Shown here: positions 46,281 to 60,100 of the stretch, in pieces
Numbering within the stretch: position 1 is the stretch's first letter
Layout of the letters: every line of letters begins with the position of its first letter
Assembly: GCA_035235625.1 (NCBI GenBank)
Contig: CP141142.1
Span: forward strand, 46,975,644-47,039,643
DNA from: Saururus chinensis
Taxonomy: Eukaryota > Streptophyta > Magnoliopsida > Piperales > Saururaceae
Length of the DNA: 64,000 nucleotides
Reading direction: 5' to 3'
Program-made: the position numbers and the translations under genes
The notes under the pieces: generated by a model
Told to the model about the DNA's origin: nothing
Database searches by the model: none
Seen by the model: the letters and a program-made list of their open reading frames with translations, nothing else

Positions 46281-48161
46281 ATTCCAACCATGTTAAACTT
46301 CCAACTAGTCACAAGATAATAAGTAACATTACAACATGTTTGAAAAAAAACCCTAATATTTAACAATCTAACATTAAAAAAATTATAAATTTAAAAATTG
46401 ATAAAAGATTAAAATATGATCAATAAAGTATAATAAAATAAAAAATCCGAATGAGCTCTAGTAAAATAAAGAATGAATTCTCCGTATGCAATACTTGTTG
46501 AAGATACTTCAAATAAGTTCCTAAGTTTTGCTTTAAGTCTCTATTAGTAATAGTGTCACAAAAAGTGGACATGATTTAAAAACCTGCCATGAGTTCACTA
46601 ACGGGCTGTTTTGATATTAAATTGATATAGAATTGGAATGTAGGCTAATTAGAATTAATTCCGACATAAGGCTATGAAATTGAAATTAGGTTTGATAGTA
46701 GCATTGTATAATTCTATTTAGAATTAATGGAATGGAATTGGATGGAATAGCCACGTGGCGGCTTCTTAATACGGATAAAAGTTAATAATGATGGCTCGAG
46801 GTAGAAACATAAGCAGAATTGACGGATTTTGTTAAATGTCCTTAAGAGGACATTTGGTAGTTCCATGGAATTGAAGGCGGAAGTGGAATAAAATCTCAAA
46901 TTTTAATTTCGAGACATCTTGCTACCCAAACACAAAACCAACGAGATCAAGTAGAATTGAGTGTGAATGGCACTATTGGGTGTGAACGGTAGTGCCACAA
47001 TACGCATAAGGTATATAAGGGATCACACCTCACAATAAGTGAGTTTATCATGCAGCACAGCAGTCACTAGTTTCCTCTAGCAATGCGCCATCCGAGGAAT
47101 CAAAACAGTTATGTTAACCTGAAAATTGATGGACGTTTATCTAAAATGTGGTCCCAAGGCCTTGTGCAAAGAAGACATCGTCTATTTTTCTTTTTGACGA
47201 TATGCAACTAATTGGTGATAAATGAAGCAACTTCTTTTGGGAAGATACGGGAGCACTTGCCTCCCAGAGACACTAATGACCAAAAAATAAAGAAAAAAAA
47301 GGCCCCCAGAGCTTGTTTCCAGAGCCTAATGCTTTGAAACCCAGATCGTTAATGCTAAATCTATACCTAATGCAGGGATGCTTCCTAGCCGTTCATCAAT
47401 GGGCCCACATCGCAATACAGGATGCAGTTTGCATGCTGGCCTGCCCGTCGTTATCCCTGCATAAACCAAGTTAGATTTTAGCATTTTCCTTTTAAAATGC
47501 TGCACTACGACCTTCAGGAAATTGCACATCTCACCATGTTCCCACGATTTTATGTTTTCTAATCACACTAATTGCCTGCTTTCAAATTACTTTACATAGA
47601 GGGAAAATACTCATCTTCTTCGTTCAATTACATCAAAATAGTTTCCAACGGATGCAAAGCGGGTACACATTGAGAATAAAACGACAATATCTATCCAGAC
47701 CACACCAAAATATCACAAATTCAAATTAATAATTCTCTCCTCAATACCGTGAGAATGAGACTCAAAATCGAATTTATAGCTTCTTAATCTCACCAGATTA
47801 TTTTAATCATTGGTTATCTTGTAAGGAGTGTTCTCTGTTTTGATCGATCACCATCCCCACAGATGGAAGCTATTAAGATTCCAAGAGCAAAATCTTCAAA
47901 ACATTCTGATCAATGCCAGTCTTGAGGTGTCTTCCTCCGCTGACACAAGTAATACTCCCCACAGGCTTGTCTTACCCATTCCACCTACCTCCCCCGTGAA
48001 TTTATATCTATGCCCATAAATTATCTGGGCAAATTGTGCTCTCCAAGGCCTGGAAAAAGTCAAACGCAATTCTGATAGATGAAGCAAAGAGAATGTTTCA
48101 CTGTTGAAAAAAAAATGAATTTAACACCCAGCACATTGTCAATTAAAAAACAGGATTTACC
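46281..48161. other. Spacer downstream of WDR12, with a possible hAT-like MITE
   Basis: No gene is seen. 46600-46935 is rich in GGAATTGGAATGGAATT words on one side and TGGAATTGAAGG…TGGAATAAAAT, TACCCAAACACA on the other, like common hAT-type MITEs of plants, but ends and target duplication could not be fixed. 47320-48160 probably includes the WDR12 3'-UTR (minus strand). Confidence 0.4.
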
Positions 48162-51100
48162 TTATGAAATACAAGTTTCGGATGCAATGCATAGTTTTGA
48201 ATCAGCTCCACCACTGATTACACTATCACCTTTCCACCAATCTGCGCAAAGTACCTGTGTGTTGGCTTCAATTATTAGATAATCCATCTCCTTACGACAT
48301 AAATAAAAAATAAAGAAATGATGTCTACCTTGTCAGTATGAGAATTAATTACCGCCAGGGGCCACTGCAACAAAAATGCAAACAGAAATCAATAGAGCCC
48401 AATGAAGCATATAAATTGAAAGACCATGACTTCCATCGACCAAATAAATTCAGAATATTATCAGAGCAAAAGAAACAAATGAGATCATTCTCAAGTATAG
48501 TTTTTAACCACATTTTAGCGGGCTAATTTGGCTCAGGACTGGTCCATTTTCCATCTGAGACAGTGCCCATTCAACCAGCCAGGGCAGGCCAAAGCCAAAC
48601 TCCATTGAGACACTGCTAGTCTTAGTTGACCACTCCCAAATCACCTGAGTTTTTTCCCTTCTTAAGGGACCCACTGGACCTTTAAATAGTCCCCTTCCAA
48701 TATTGACCCTCCCTCAAGGAGGGAGGATTTGAGCTGGTCGTTCTATTGAGCCATTCCCCACATCGAGGTTTAAAAACTTTGGTCCAAGTCCTTGAGAGAT
48801 TATTTTCCAGAGAAATCACTTTCATATTTACTGAACAAAGAAATTTCTATTAAACTATTTGTTTAATCATGACAAAATGCTAATAATAAAGAACTTGACA
48901 ATAAAACTAGTACCCAACACTCACAACTACCGCCACAAACCTCTCAACTAGGTAAACCAATCAGAATCGAATAGGTCTACTTTAAGCTGACCTTGACTCA
49001 TGCCTCTCCAAAATATAGGCAGTTGGTCAACTTTTTAAGATGAAATTTTACAAGAAATGGAATCAATAACCATACCGCTGTTCTTAAATCCCACAACATC
49101 ACTTTCCCGTCATAAGATGCAGAAAGCAAGTGGTACCATGACCTTTCATGCCATTTGCAAGCAGTGATCCAAGATGTGTGTGATGAAAAACGGAAGTCTG
49201 GAGCCAGAGTTCCTAGAATGACCAGGTTAAACACGAATCAGATCCAGTACAGAGTACAGCATAGTCAGCAACAGTCACATTTGCTTCATGTGTTTACCTG
49301 GTTTGCGTGGATCCCATACCCTAAGAATAGGATCAGAACCACCAGCAACAATAAGTGCAGAACTTTCACCACCAACATCAACACAATTCAGAGCTTTCCC
49401 ACAAGACTTAGACATGAGAAAGAGAACAAATAGATATTATCAAAGAGTAAATAAAAAGTGTATTAAGAAAAACCTCACGCCACTCCTGATCATCAACTTA
49501 GCAATAGGACGACTAACCAAATTCTCTCTTACCAAATTTAAAATGTCTTTGCCCGTCTCGATATCCCACCTTCTTATAGAGTGGTCCCATGACGCAGAAA
49601 ATAAACTTTCCTGTGCTGGCCAAAGTACAGACGATACACATTGTGTGTGACCAATGAGAGTGGCTACGGCTTCAGCCTACATCACATTAAAAGAACAAAA
49701 GTCAGCAGACTAGAAATAGCTCTAAAGAGAAGCCAAGATGGAATGGAAATGAAAAATATTTGGGGAAAAAAAACAAAGAGAAAGTTGACACTGGAAAATG
49801 TCGACAAATTTGAAATTATTAAGATCATTCTCATTAGTTCTGAAACATGTATGTCTAAAATCCACAAAAAAGGACAAATCTTTGAGCAAACATATGCAAC
49901 AAGAAGCAAAAATTTTACATTCTTGAGTGTCTGAAGCCACAATCCACAAGGATTGAGAATTTCACAAACACACTGAAGGAAATTATACTAGTGTTAGATG
50001 TTAGAAGAACATAGCTTAGACACAAGGCTGCAACATAATGAAAAATTTGATGGTTAAAATGCATAAAAACATAAGAATACTAATGTGGCCGCCACCTGGT
50101 TGGAGTTGGGATGGCCCATTCGACATGACCACCTAGTTGAGAATTGATAAGGTCCAATTAACTTGTTGGAAGTTTCAATTAGTCTTAAATTACCTAGATA
50201 TATTATGATGATACTTATGTAGGTAGAAAGAAAGCAAATTTATTCATTCCGGTAAATGTACCTGGAATTAAGGAGGAAGCAGACTGAGTTTGCACCTATT
50301 TTATTCTTTCCTCTATTCTTCATCTCCCAATCTCTCCCCACTCTCTCTACTCTTCTTCCCTTCACTCTCCTTTCCTCCCAACTCTGCCAATTTGCTGGCA
50401 GTATTACAGCCGTTTAACTGGTTGCAACACTAAGCATCACTGATGCTCGATAAGTTGCAACAATTTCCAGGGTACAAAACAGGGTAAAAGACAGAATACA
50501 CCAGTTTTTCAGTTCACTAACTGATTTCGACTTTAGTATATTGTTGTAACCCCCAGGTTTACAAGGGTGAAATTAAGGAGAGTGTATGTGGGGAAGAAGA
50601 AGAGGAAGAGAGTTAGGGAGTGGCAGAGATAAATAAGCTAGACTACTTTCTTGCTCAAAATTCATAATGAGATTACATGATTTATAGACTTGAGCCTTCT
50701 CACATTAGGAAGCAAATCTAATAACAATAAGAATCCTACCTTTAATAAAAGCCAATCTAAACTAAGGCATACTTAATAAAGAAAGTCCAAATTCGAAATC
50801 ATAACAATCCACCACGCTTCTGCTAAACCTTGTCTTCAAGGCTGAGAAGAACCAAGACGATCATCAAGAGCAAGAGGCTGGAGAATCTAATGATACTTCG
50901 GAGGAGGGCGCTGAATGATGTGCAATTTATCCTGTGGTTGGGCAGTGCGTTTGACCCCATCAAGCTAAAAGTTCATCTACATGTGTTCAAAGTCCCATTC
51001 AACCTTTCGCAATGTGCGTAACCAATCCATGCCAAGAACGATATCAACTCCCTTGATAGGCAGGACAGAAATCAAACTTAATGATAAGGCCTTAAGCAAA

Positions 51101-54100
51101 AAGACATGCCTTACGACAAACCCTCATACGGCGAAGCTTTGCACTATCCCCGACCATAACATCAAAGTTAGGACAATCAGAGATCTGCAAGCCTAATTCT
51201 TTAGCAACGGCTTTGTTAATGAAAATATGAGTGCTACTAGTATCGATAAAAACCATGACACATTTTTTCATTTGCCCATTAAGGCGCATAGTATTGGGAG
51301 CATTACCATCTTCATAGGCATGAAAGGACATGTATGGGTCCACATCATTTACCAAGGCAGCGAGGGCAGGGTCAAACTCAACCATAGGGTCAGGAGAAGT
51401 CACGAGGTTTCAACAACATAAGCATGAAAAGTCTTGCAACGATGGCCAAAGGTATACTTTTCATCACAATTGTAGCATAAGCCCTTGGAGCGACGAGCCT
51501 CCATTTAGCCTGAGATAATCGCTTAAGAGAAATAGGAGTACGCCCCATAGTAGTGATAGGAACAATAAAAGAAGACTGTGACACTCGTGAAACACGCTGC
51601 TGATGCTGAAGCTGCTCTTAACACATGCAAGCTACACGGATTGTCTCAGTCAAAGTGTGTGGCTTGAAGATACGCACCGAAGCTTGCAAGTCGGGCTTCA
51701 AACCACCCAAAAAAGTATCAATCAAAGCGGCTTCTGGCCAATTAGAAACCTGATTTGGCAATTTTTCAAATTCATCCTGATAAGCTTCGACAGTGGTAGA
51801 TTGGCAAACACGGGAGAGACGAAGGTCATAGTCCTCATAATTGGTAGGCCCGAAGCGGACAAGAAGAGCTCGCTCCACGTCTGCCCATGTAGCATGCGGA
51901 TGTGAGACAAAAAGTGTTCGACCACTGCAATTTCATGTCCTTCCATGTGAAAGGAAGCAAGATCAATATGCTCATGGTCCGACGTACGATGGAAGTGAAA
52001 AAATCGTCGAGCACATGAGACCCATTCCTCCGGTTCATCACCCTTGAAGATTGGGAAAGTGAGGCGAACCGGGCGGGCTTAGACAGCTTCGTAGTCTCTA
52101 AACGTGGCATCCCGATCCAGTGGACGTCCTCCGAGTTGGGGACCACCACGCCCGTGGTCTGGCACAAATGGTACAGGTGGCCTGAAAACCATATGTTTAC
52201 ATCAAATAATTGTTGGCAATATCAAATTCCCTAGCACCAGGCTGTGGAAGCAAGCCATGGATCTGTTGGTTTAAATCCTCGCACTTATGGCTATGAGCCG
52301 GCGGCTGGGAGCCACGAACAACTTCAAGATAAGTACCCGGAGACAACCCAAGTGGGTCAGAGCGTGTAAGGTATGGGACTGGACCCGAATGGGATAAAAA
52401 ATCCCGTGTCAGGCCGGTCCAGAAGCCGGGTGCACCTATATCCAATCGCGATCCGCCCATATAACATATCGCATCCTCGGTTTGCCCTAACACTCCATAT
52501 GCATTTCCAATGGCCATGGCGGCAGTGGAACAGACCACTGCTCCTCCAGAAACTCGACAATCGACCGGGGCAAGGGAAGGTGAATCCGGCGATGGTGGGA
52601 CTGACTGGAGTGGACACGACAGAACGACCTCTGCTGCGTACAGTTGCGGAACATCCTTTGGGTCGACGGGGAGGTGATGCTTGACCGAAACAGAAAGGGG
52701 GTACGGAGGCTACGGCGCCCAACGAGGCCAATGGCTCACCAGCGGAGGCCATTAGCGGCAGTCCGGACTGAAAAGTGGCAGTCTTGACGGCCGTGGAATG
52801 TAGAAGTGGCTGGCCAGAGACGATTGGGAGGGCCGTCGCGAGGAAATCCAACCCAGTTGTCGCAGCTAGCGCGCTAAATCAGCAAAGGGAAGTTCCAGCA
52901 ACGGCAGATTCAGTTGTCTGGACCTGGCCGCGCTTTGAGGTGGCCTGTCGGGATGGCTGGGGAAGATCCAGCAATGGAAAGAGGGGTCCAGATAAACAAG
53001 GCAATGGCAGACGGCCGGCTGCAATTTCTAGGCGGAGCTCCGAGGCTGGTGAGGCAGAAGAAACACCCAAAAAAGATGAAGACAATGACCCCTGATTTGG
53101 TGTCAGCGCAAGAGCGGGAGGTCCCTGAGGTGGCAGTTCAGTTGGCAGTGCAGAGGGTGGACGGTTGGCGAGCTGCTAGACAGAGGTTGTCAAAGAGTCA
53201 CATCGGCCAGTGAGCGCAGCTAAGGAGTCTTGTTGGGCTTTCACAGCCACAGCAACATCACGTTGTGACTGTATTACGACTGCAAGGGTGTCCGAGAGCT
53301 TCTGAAATTGCTTTACCCAACTATGGTGGCCATCTTCTGTTCGAGGGCTTGGGCGCCTGGTTCACCTTGGAGCTTGACGTCTGTATGAGGGGAGGAGACG
53401 GCCGCATCTCAGGGCTCGATAGCAAAATTGGAAACCACTTTCTTTGGGCGTCCCATGCCTGCAAGGAAGTGATGGCGCAGAAAAGGTACGCTTTGATACC
53501 AATGTTGTAACCCCTAGGGTTACAAGGGTGAAATTAAGGAGAGTGTGTGGGGAAGAAGAAGAATAGGAAGAGAGTTAGGGAGGGGTAGAGATAAATAAGC
53601 TAGACTACTTTATTGCTCAAAATTCGTAATTCATGACCGTGGGAGATTACATGATTTATAGACTTGAGCCTTCTCAGATTAGGAAGTAAATCTAAACTAA
53701 GAAAGTAATAACAACAAGAATCCTACCTTTAATAAACAATTCTAAACTAGGAAGCAAACCTAAACTAAGGCATACTTAATAAAGAAAGTCCTAATTCGAA
53801 ATCATAACATATATGTCAAGTATATACCACAATCAACCACTTTTTTTCTCTAGGTAAACAATATGAGCCAGCCCATCCAAAGGCAATGGAAATTGAACTC
53901 AAAACTATATAACACAAGAAAAAAAGTGTAACAAAGCGGAAGCAACCTATAGCTTGATTATCTGCTGCACAATTATCTTACATGTAACAGATCACCCACC
54001 TAACTCTTCAATCTTTATATCACGTGTATTTAAACATTAATTAAGAGAATCATCACCAACATTAGAACCACTTTCATATTAACATTTCGGTGAGAGTAAA

Positions 54101-57100
54101 TATTATTCATGAAATAAGAGGAAGAATTCACCTCCAACTGGGGCTCTTCATGTAAAGTTGACCGAGTGGCCACCTTCCTTTTTTTGACTGAGACAGAAGC
54201 ACCTTCTGCATCTGACTCTTTTATCTCCCATAATTTAATAGAACAATCCCAAGAACCAGAGCATACCTATAACAAGAATATACAAATACCACCCACCATA
54301 TTCAAGTTCATCTTCCAGATGAACGCTAGCATAACAGCTAAATTCCAACCGGAAAGAGTTTCCATGATTTTAGCAGCATTTGAACAAGAATGCATATTAT
54401 ATTGAACATCTGTGTTTTCCAGATTGAGTGTTATATAAGCAAACGTCTTAATACCCTGACACTGAACACAGCTAACATGAATTTAGTTTGAAAATTTACT
54501 GAATTAAATAAAAATGAATAGACAGACCTTATCTCCCAAGGGCCCTGATGAAACACATTGTACAGATGATGAATGCCCACTCAGGATTTTGAATGGCCGG
54601 AGCTCTCTTGGATGACTATCCACTGTATTGTTCAAAGATTCATCTGCATCAAACTTTAAGAGTAAAGAGTAAATATTCTAAAAAAAAATTTAACGAATAT
54701 AAAAGACTCTTTAAAAGATTAATAAGAATTATTCAATTCTATTTACATACCTTCCACAACCTCACTGTTCGATCTTTTGAAGCAGATGCTATGCAGAGAG
54801 TGTTGTTCCTTCCTACAGGTTTAAAAATATGTCGCACAGTGTGAAATACATGGTAATTATTATTGACTAAAAAATCAATATTTACGCTTGAGCCTCAAGA
54901 TACAGTCTAATCTTAATGTAGATATAGGTTCATCTCAAAACCATTGCAGATAAAGAGTGAGGAATGCAATCACACAAGACGCATGATCTCAATCTCAGCA
55001 CAAAACCAAGACTTGAACACCAGAAAAGTATTTCTCCTTTTGTCAGCAAAATCAGTATTATCGCTGAAAAATGAATATTTACGCTTGAGTAAAATGATGA
55101 TCCTCAAGAGCCTGTCTAATCTTAATGTAGATATATGTTCATCTTGAAAGCATAGCAAATAAGAACAAGGAATGCAATCGTGCAAGACTGCAAGGTCTCG
55201 ATCTCGGCGGGAAGCAGAGATTCAAACAACAGAAAGGTAATATCTTCTTATGTCAGCAAGATCAGTCCTTTTAAACTGTAAATTTTCCCTGAAGGGAAAA
55301 AAAAAGAGAAAACTAAAATTTTATGCTTGGTCAAAATGATAATCCTTAAAAGCCAGCCTAATCCTAATGTAGTTATAGGCAGATAAGTCAAGGAATGGAA
55401 GAAGAAGAAGAAGAAGAAGAAGAAGAAGGATACTTGTGTACTAATAATGTATGTTTTATATTAGTTAGTGTAATGCTAGTGTTCTTAGTTGCTAAAAGAC
55501 AACTTCACAAGATCTTACGATTGTTTCATACTAGCATTAGAGTAATATTAGTGTTTTCAGTTAATAAAAGATATAGGCATTTTCTAACCGCCAACGTTTT
55601 TTCCCTAATCTCTCTGAGTTCTCTCTAATTTCTCACCTCTTTTGATAACCAAGACAAGACCGAATTGCAATCCTTTGATAAAAGAATATTATAACAGAAA
55701 GGCAAGAAAATTTCCAGCTACTACAACATATATGTTCTAGAAATCTTTCTAATATTAGCTCGATAGGTATTACAATTGAATCAAAAGCATGGCTCCTTCA
55801 AAACCACAGATACATATAGTCGCTAGTCACCAGGGCACTATACTTAAACATAGAGGTGGCAATGAGCTGTGCCGGCCAAACACGGGCCAGGTTTACGTAT
55901 AGTCACTAGTCACTAGGGCACTATACTCAAACATAGAGGTGGCAATGGGCCATACCGGCCAAGCACAGGCCGGCCTTAAGGCCTGCCCAATCATGAATGT
56001 GCCCAGGCATGGGATTCAAGGCCCACTGCCCCGAAAAGGGCTGGCCACGTTGTCCCCAAGCTCCCCTGCAACTGCAGGGGAGCCCAGCCTGGCCCTTATA
56101 ATGGGTCTAGGCCAGGCCCAAAAAGGTCCGAGCCCAACGGGCCCGAGACCAGCCCAGCTCGGCTCGTTGCCGCCTCCACTTAAACAGCACACCCATAGGG
56201 TGGTTGGTACGTTCACTAGTCACCCAAATCGGAAAAAAAAAAGGTTGCAACCTCATGGTCCAAAAAAACATGTGGCCCTTCACAATTCACTTCGAGCATA
56301 TCCTAATTACAGTAAACATAAATTCAGACAGAAAAATGCAACATAGAATCACATTTTGTAGCTCTCAATTTTCCTCTAGATATTAGAATTGCCTAGCTAG
56401 AGAAAATTATGATATTTTAAATCCATGCAGCATTTTCTTACAAAACAATTTACCTTTTGGATTAACAAAACAAATAGATGTAACTGCATCACCGTGGCCC
56501 TTTAAAGTATGTGTGCATAACCCACTAGATTTCCATATCCTAGCAAAATAAACACCAAAACATCAGCAACCACCTTATAATATCCTATATACTACGAGAG
56601 AAAAAAATGAAATGAAAAAAAAAACATGGCTAAAGAAAAAGAAGAATAGGAACATCCGACCTTCCAATACTGTCACAACATCCAGTCAACATGAAACTGC
56701 CACAAAATAAATACATGGATGCATCAGATATTGATAAGTGAAATTTAGCAAGGAAAAACATGTCAACAAGAATTACAAGTAAAGGCTGCAGCTTAATCAC
56801 TTTCTTAACAGGTTCAATAATTGGAGAAAAACAATCAAGAAATGAATCAGAGTATGTAGACATCATTTGTTACTGGCTCCATTCCCAAAGTTCAAACACA
56901 GGATTGGATGAAGCAAGATGTTAATAGCAACAGAAACACATAGGAAAATATAGCATTCTATGTTTAACAGTGAAAATAAATGATCTCAAACCACCGGACA
57001 AAAGACGCCATCACGCACGAAAAAACAAATGGAAATTGCACATTTACAAGCCCATGCAAGAATCCATACAAAGTAACAAATAAAGAACCAAGAAAATCTC

Positions 57101-60100
57101 ACATTCACTCGAAATGTCAAAAAAGTGCAAGTTCATGAGTACCTGGAATTAGAACCATCAACTGCACTAACCCAATCTGGATGTAAAGAAGGATCCTCTT
57201 GCTTCCGTGGTGCTACAGCCCTTATGTATTCAATTTCAAGTGTTTTCTCCTGAAATTCATAAAAGAACAGATTAGCATCACATGATCATGTGGATAATTG
57301 CTCACACATAATCTTTTACAAATTTGAGAAAGCCAAACTTGTTTACATGCAAAAATTTTAGAAAAGGAAAACAACCCTAAAAGGCCTCATAACCTAAATA
57401 CAAACCTTGAAATGACAAGCAAAGAAGCATATGGGGCTTTCATAATCAGGACACTTATGTTACATGCTGCAAATATTGCATTTCTTTATTTAACATGTTG
57501 TAGATACTTATTCCAGAAATAAGTACATGGCATTTTCAAAATGAGAATAACAGCTAAAGGAGTAACAACAGAGGTGAAGTGTGTTCTTGTTTAATATAAA
57601 TATAGTAACATTAAATGCCAGAACTGAGAACCAGACACAAAGAGGACTTAAGTAGGAAGAAAATTCTGCCCATGCTATAAAATGCCTGGAAAAAAACATA
57701 CATCTTTTATAGGTGAAATGCCAATAGCGTCACAGGTTGCACAGGAAAAGCTATCCTACTTGTGATACAAAGATTAATACACCACCATAAAGTTGAAAAC
57801 CAACACAACCTTGTGATGATTGACAGCCCTTTTTCTATGTCAGCTTAGTATTCAAACTTGGGCAGATGTTGCTGGATTGAGCTCAATACAGGAGCTCATT
57901 CATACGAAAGAACAGATATATGCTAACTTAGAATCAAGAATCAAAAGTGTAAGATAAATTCTTAAAAGCCAGAATGCACCAGAGTTTTCTTTTATATGGA
58001 ATCACCATTGTGATTTCAGAAAGTTTACAATCAAATACACATTGTTAAGGCCAAGAAATCCGCAGAAAAAGTCATATTGTTATGATCCAAACAGAAGTCT
58101 TGCAGAGAGTCGTAGAGAATTTAGAAGAGAGTCTGAGAGGTTGGGTAGGGCAGAGACGTTGAGAGAGAAGAGAAGGGAAGGGACGCACTTGCAGTTGCAA
58201 GTGCGCTCCTGAATAGGAAGAGGAGTCGGGAAGGAAGAGACGACAGAGGGAAGAAAGGGCTAATCTTTCATTAATTGTCTATTACAACGAATAAGCCTAT
58301 TTAACGCTGACCTAAGCCATCAGGCTACATAGAGACAGCTAACTAACTACATAGACGAAAACTGAATACTAACTAATTAGAAGCAAAGCCACGTGCACCT
58401 AACATCACTACCTATGTGCACGTTATAATAACTGACTACAACTGTCTAACTACTGCAGAACATAAACATATCATAACATCCATAACATCCCTCCACCCAT
58501 GAAAAACGACTTGTCCTCAAGGCGACCAATTAGGAAATTGGCTGAGGAAATCATCTTCGAGCATCCAGGTGGCGTCCTCTAGAGGCTGATCTTTCCACGC
58601 AACAAGGACTTCAGTGCTAAGACGGCCCCGATGGCGAATTCTCCGAGTGGACTGAATAGAAGTAGGGGTGAGAGTTGGTGAAGGTGCAGATGGTGGAGCA
58701 GGTGGTGGGGAGATGGGTGACACAGCAGATGGATCTCCCACAAACCGTCGAAGCCAGGAGACATGAAACACCGGGTGGATGCGTGCTGTAGGAGGCAGCT
58801 GAAGCTTATAAGCCACTGGGCCCACTTTCTCCACCACTAAGGACCATAAAATTGGGGCAAGAGCTTGTGGTGGCTAGTGGAACGGGCTGACATTTGTCGA
58901 TAAGGCTGAAGTCGCACATAGACCCAATCGTTCACGCCGAACTCTCTATCAGTATGGGAACGTTCATACACCTGTTTCATGCGATTTTGGGCTGCCTTCA
59001 AGTTGCGTTTGAGAGAACGTAAGACTTCATCCCGCTCCTGTAATGATTGGTCAACAGCTTCTACATCGGAACGGTGTGGCACATAAGAAAGAATGGTAGG
59101 CGGAGGCCGGCCATAAACCACCTGAAAAGGTGTTGAGCCCAATGACGTGTGATAAACTGTATTATAGGACCATTCCGCCCATGGAAGAAGAGTAAGCCAC
59201 CTGCGGGGATGATCACCTGCAAAACAATGTAAATACTGCTCAAGGCAGCGGTTAAGAACTTCTGTTTGGCCGTCTGTTTGAGGGTGATAGGCGGTGCTCA
59301 TCTTCAAAGATGTACCCTGGAGGTCAAAGAATGAACTCCAAAATTTGGATAGGAACACAGGGTCGCAGTCTGAGACAATGGATCGGGGCATACCATGGAG
59401 CCGCGCAATATCACGAACGAATACTTCCGCCACATGGCTAGCAGTGTAAGGATGACCCAGAGAGGAAAAATGTACATATTTAGATAGGCGATCAATGACA
59501 ACCAAAATGACACTTTTACCCTGAGTTAGGGGTAAACCCTCAATGAAATCCATAGATATATCCTCCCAAATATGCTCTGGAATAGGCAGTGGCTGAAGTA
59601 AGCCAGCAGGTGAGGAAGTAAAGGACTTAGACCGCTGACATACATCACAAGTGGCTACAAAATTCTGGACAGCTCTCTTGAGACCCTTCCAATAACAACT
59701 CTGAAATATCCTTTTGTAAGTTCGGAATTGTCCCTCGTGGCCAGCAATAGGGGAAGAGTGAAAATAATGAAGAAGTTGCTCCCTTAGTTGAGGAAGGGCA
59801 GGAATCCACAAGCGATCCCGCCAGAGAAGTATATCACCCTGTAGAACAAAAGGAGGCGAACACAATGGGTCATCCCGTAACCGAACAATGAGTGAAGCGA
59901 TCTCCGTGTCCTGAGTATAGGCGTGAAGCAAATCAGCCATAAATGGGAAGGTGGGCATGGACAAGGTAACCATATGAGATCCCTCTGACTGGCGAGAAAG
60001 GGCATCAGCAGCTTGGTTGTCACTTCCCTTCCGATAAAGCAACTCATAATCATATCCGAGAAGTTTCGATACCCATCTCTGCTGGGACGGAGAGGCCACT

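Larger units (their letters stand above)
50542..53809 (-). mobile_element. Gypsy element with pol largely deleted, in a WDR12 intron (TSD TATAT)
   Basis: LTRs at 50542-50806 (265 bp) and 53503-53809 (307 bp) start TGTTGTAACCCC and end ATCATAACA on the plus strand. TATAT flanks both sides (50537-50541, 53810-53814). On the minus strand the LTR at 53503 is followed by TTGGTATCAAAGC, a tRNA-iMet primer site, so the element runs right to left. Coding traces: a gag domain (51618-51878, [13 protein letters not shown] and YQDEFEKL), then protease-like [11 protein letters not shown] and [10 protein letters not shown] at 50960-51403. Reverse transcriptase, RNase H and integrase are missing. Frames are broken. 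The LTRs differ by many substitutions and several indels, so this insertion is older than the one at 58078. Confidence 0.85.

Noticed and set aside
52373-53213. Plus-strand frames of about 100 codons in the pol-deleted Gypsy element
   Set aside because: They lie opposite the gag region, which is read on the minus strand; GC-rich shadows.
55939-56346. 135-codon proline-rich frame in a WDR12 intron
   Set aside because: It translates a GC-rich block of GGCC repeats on the opposite strand to the gene; no domain.
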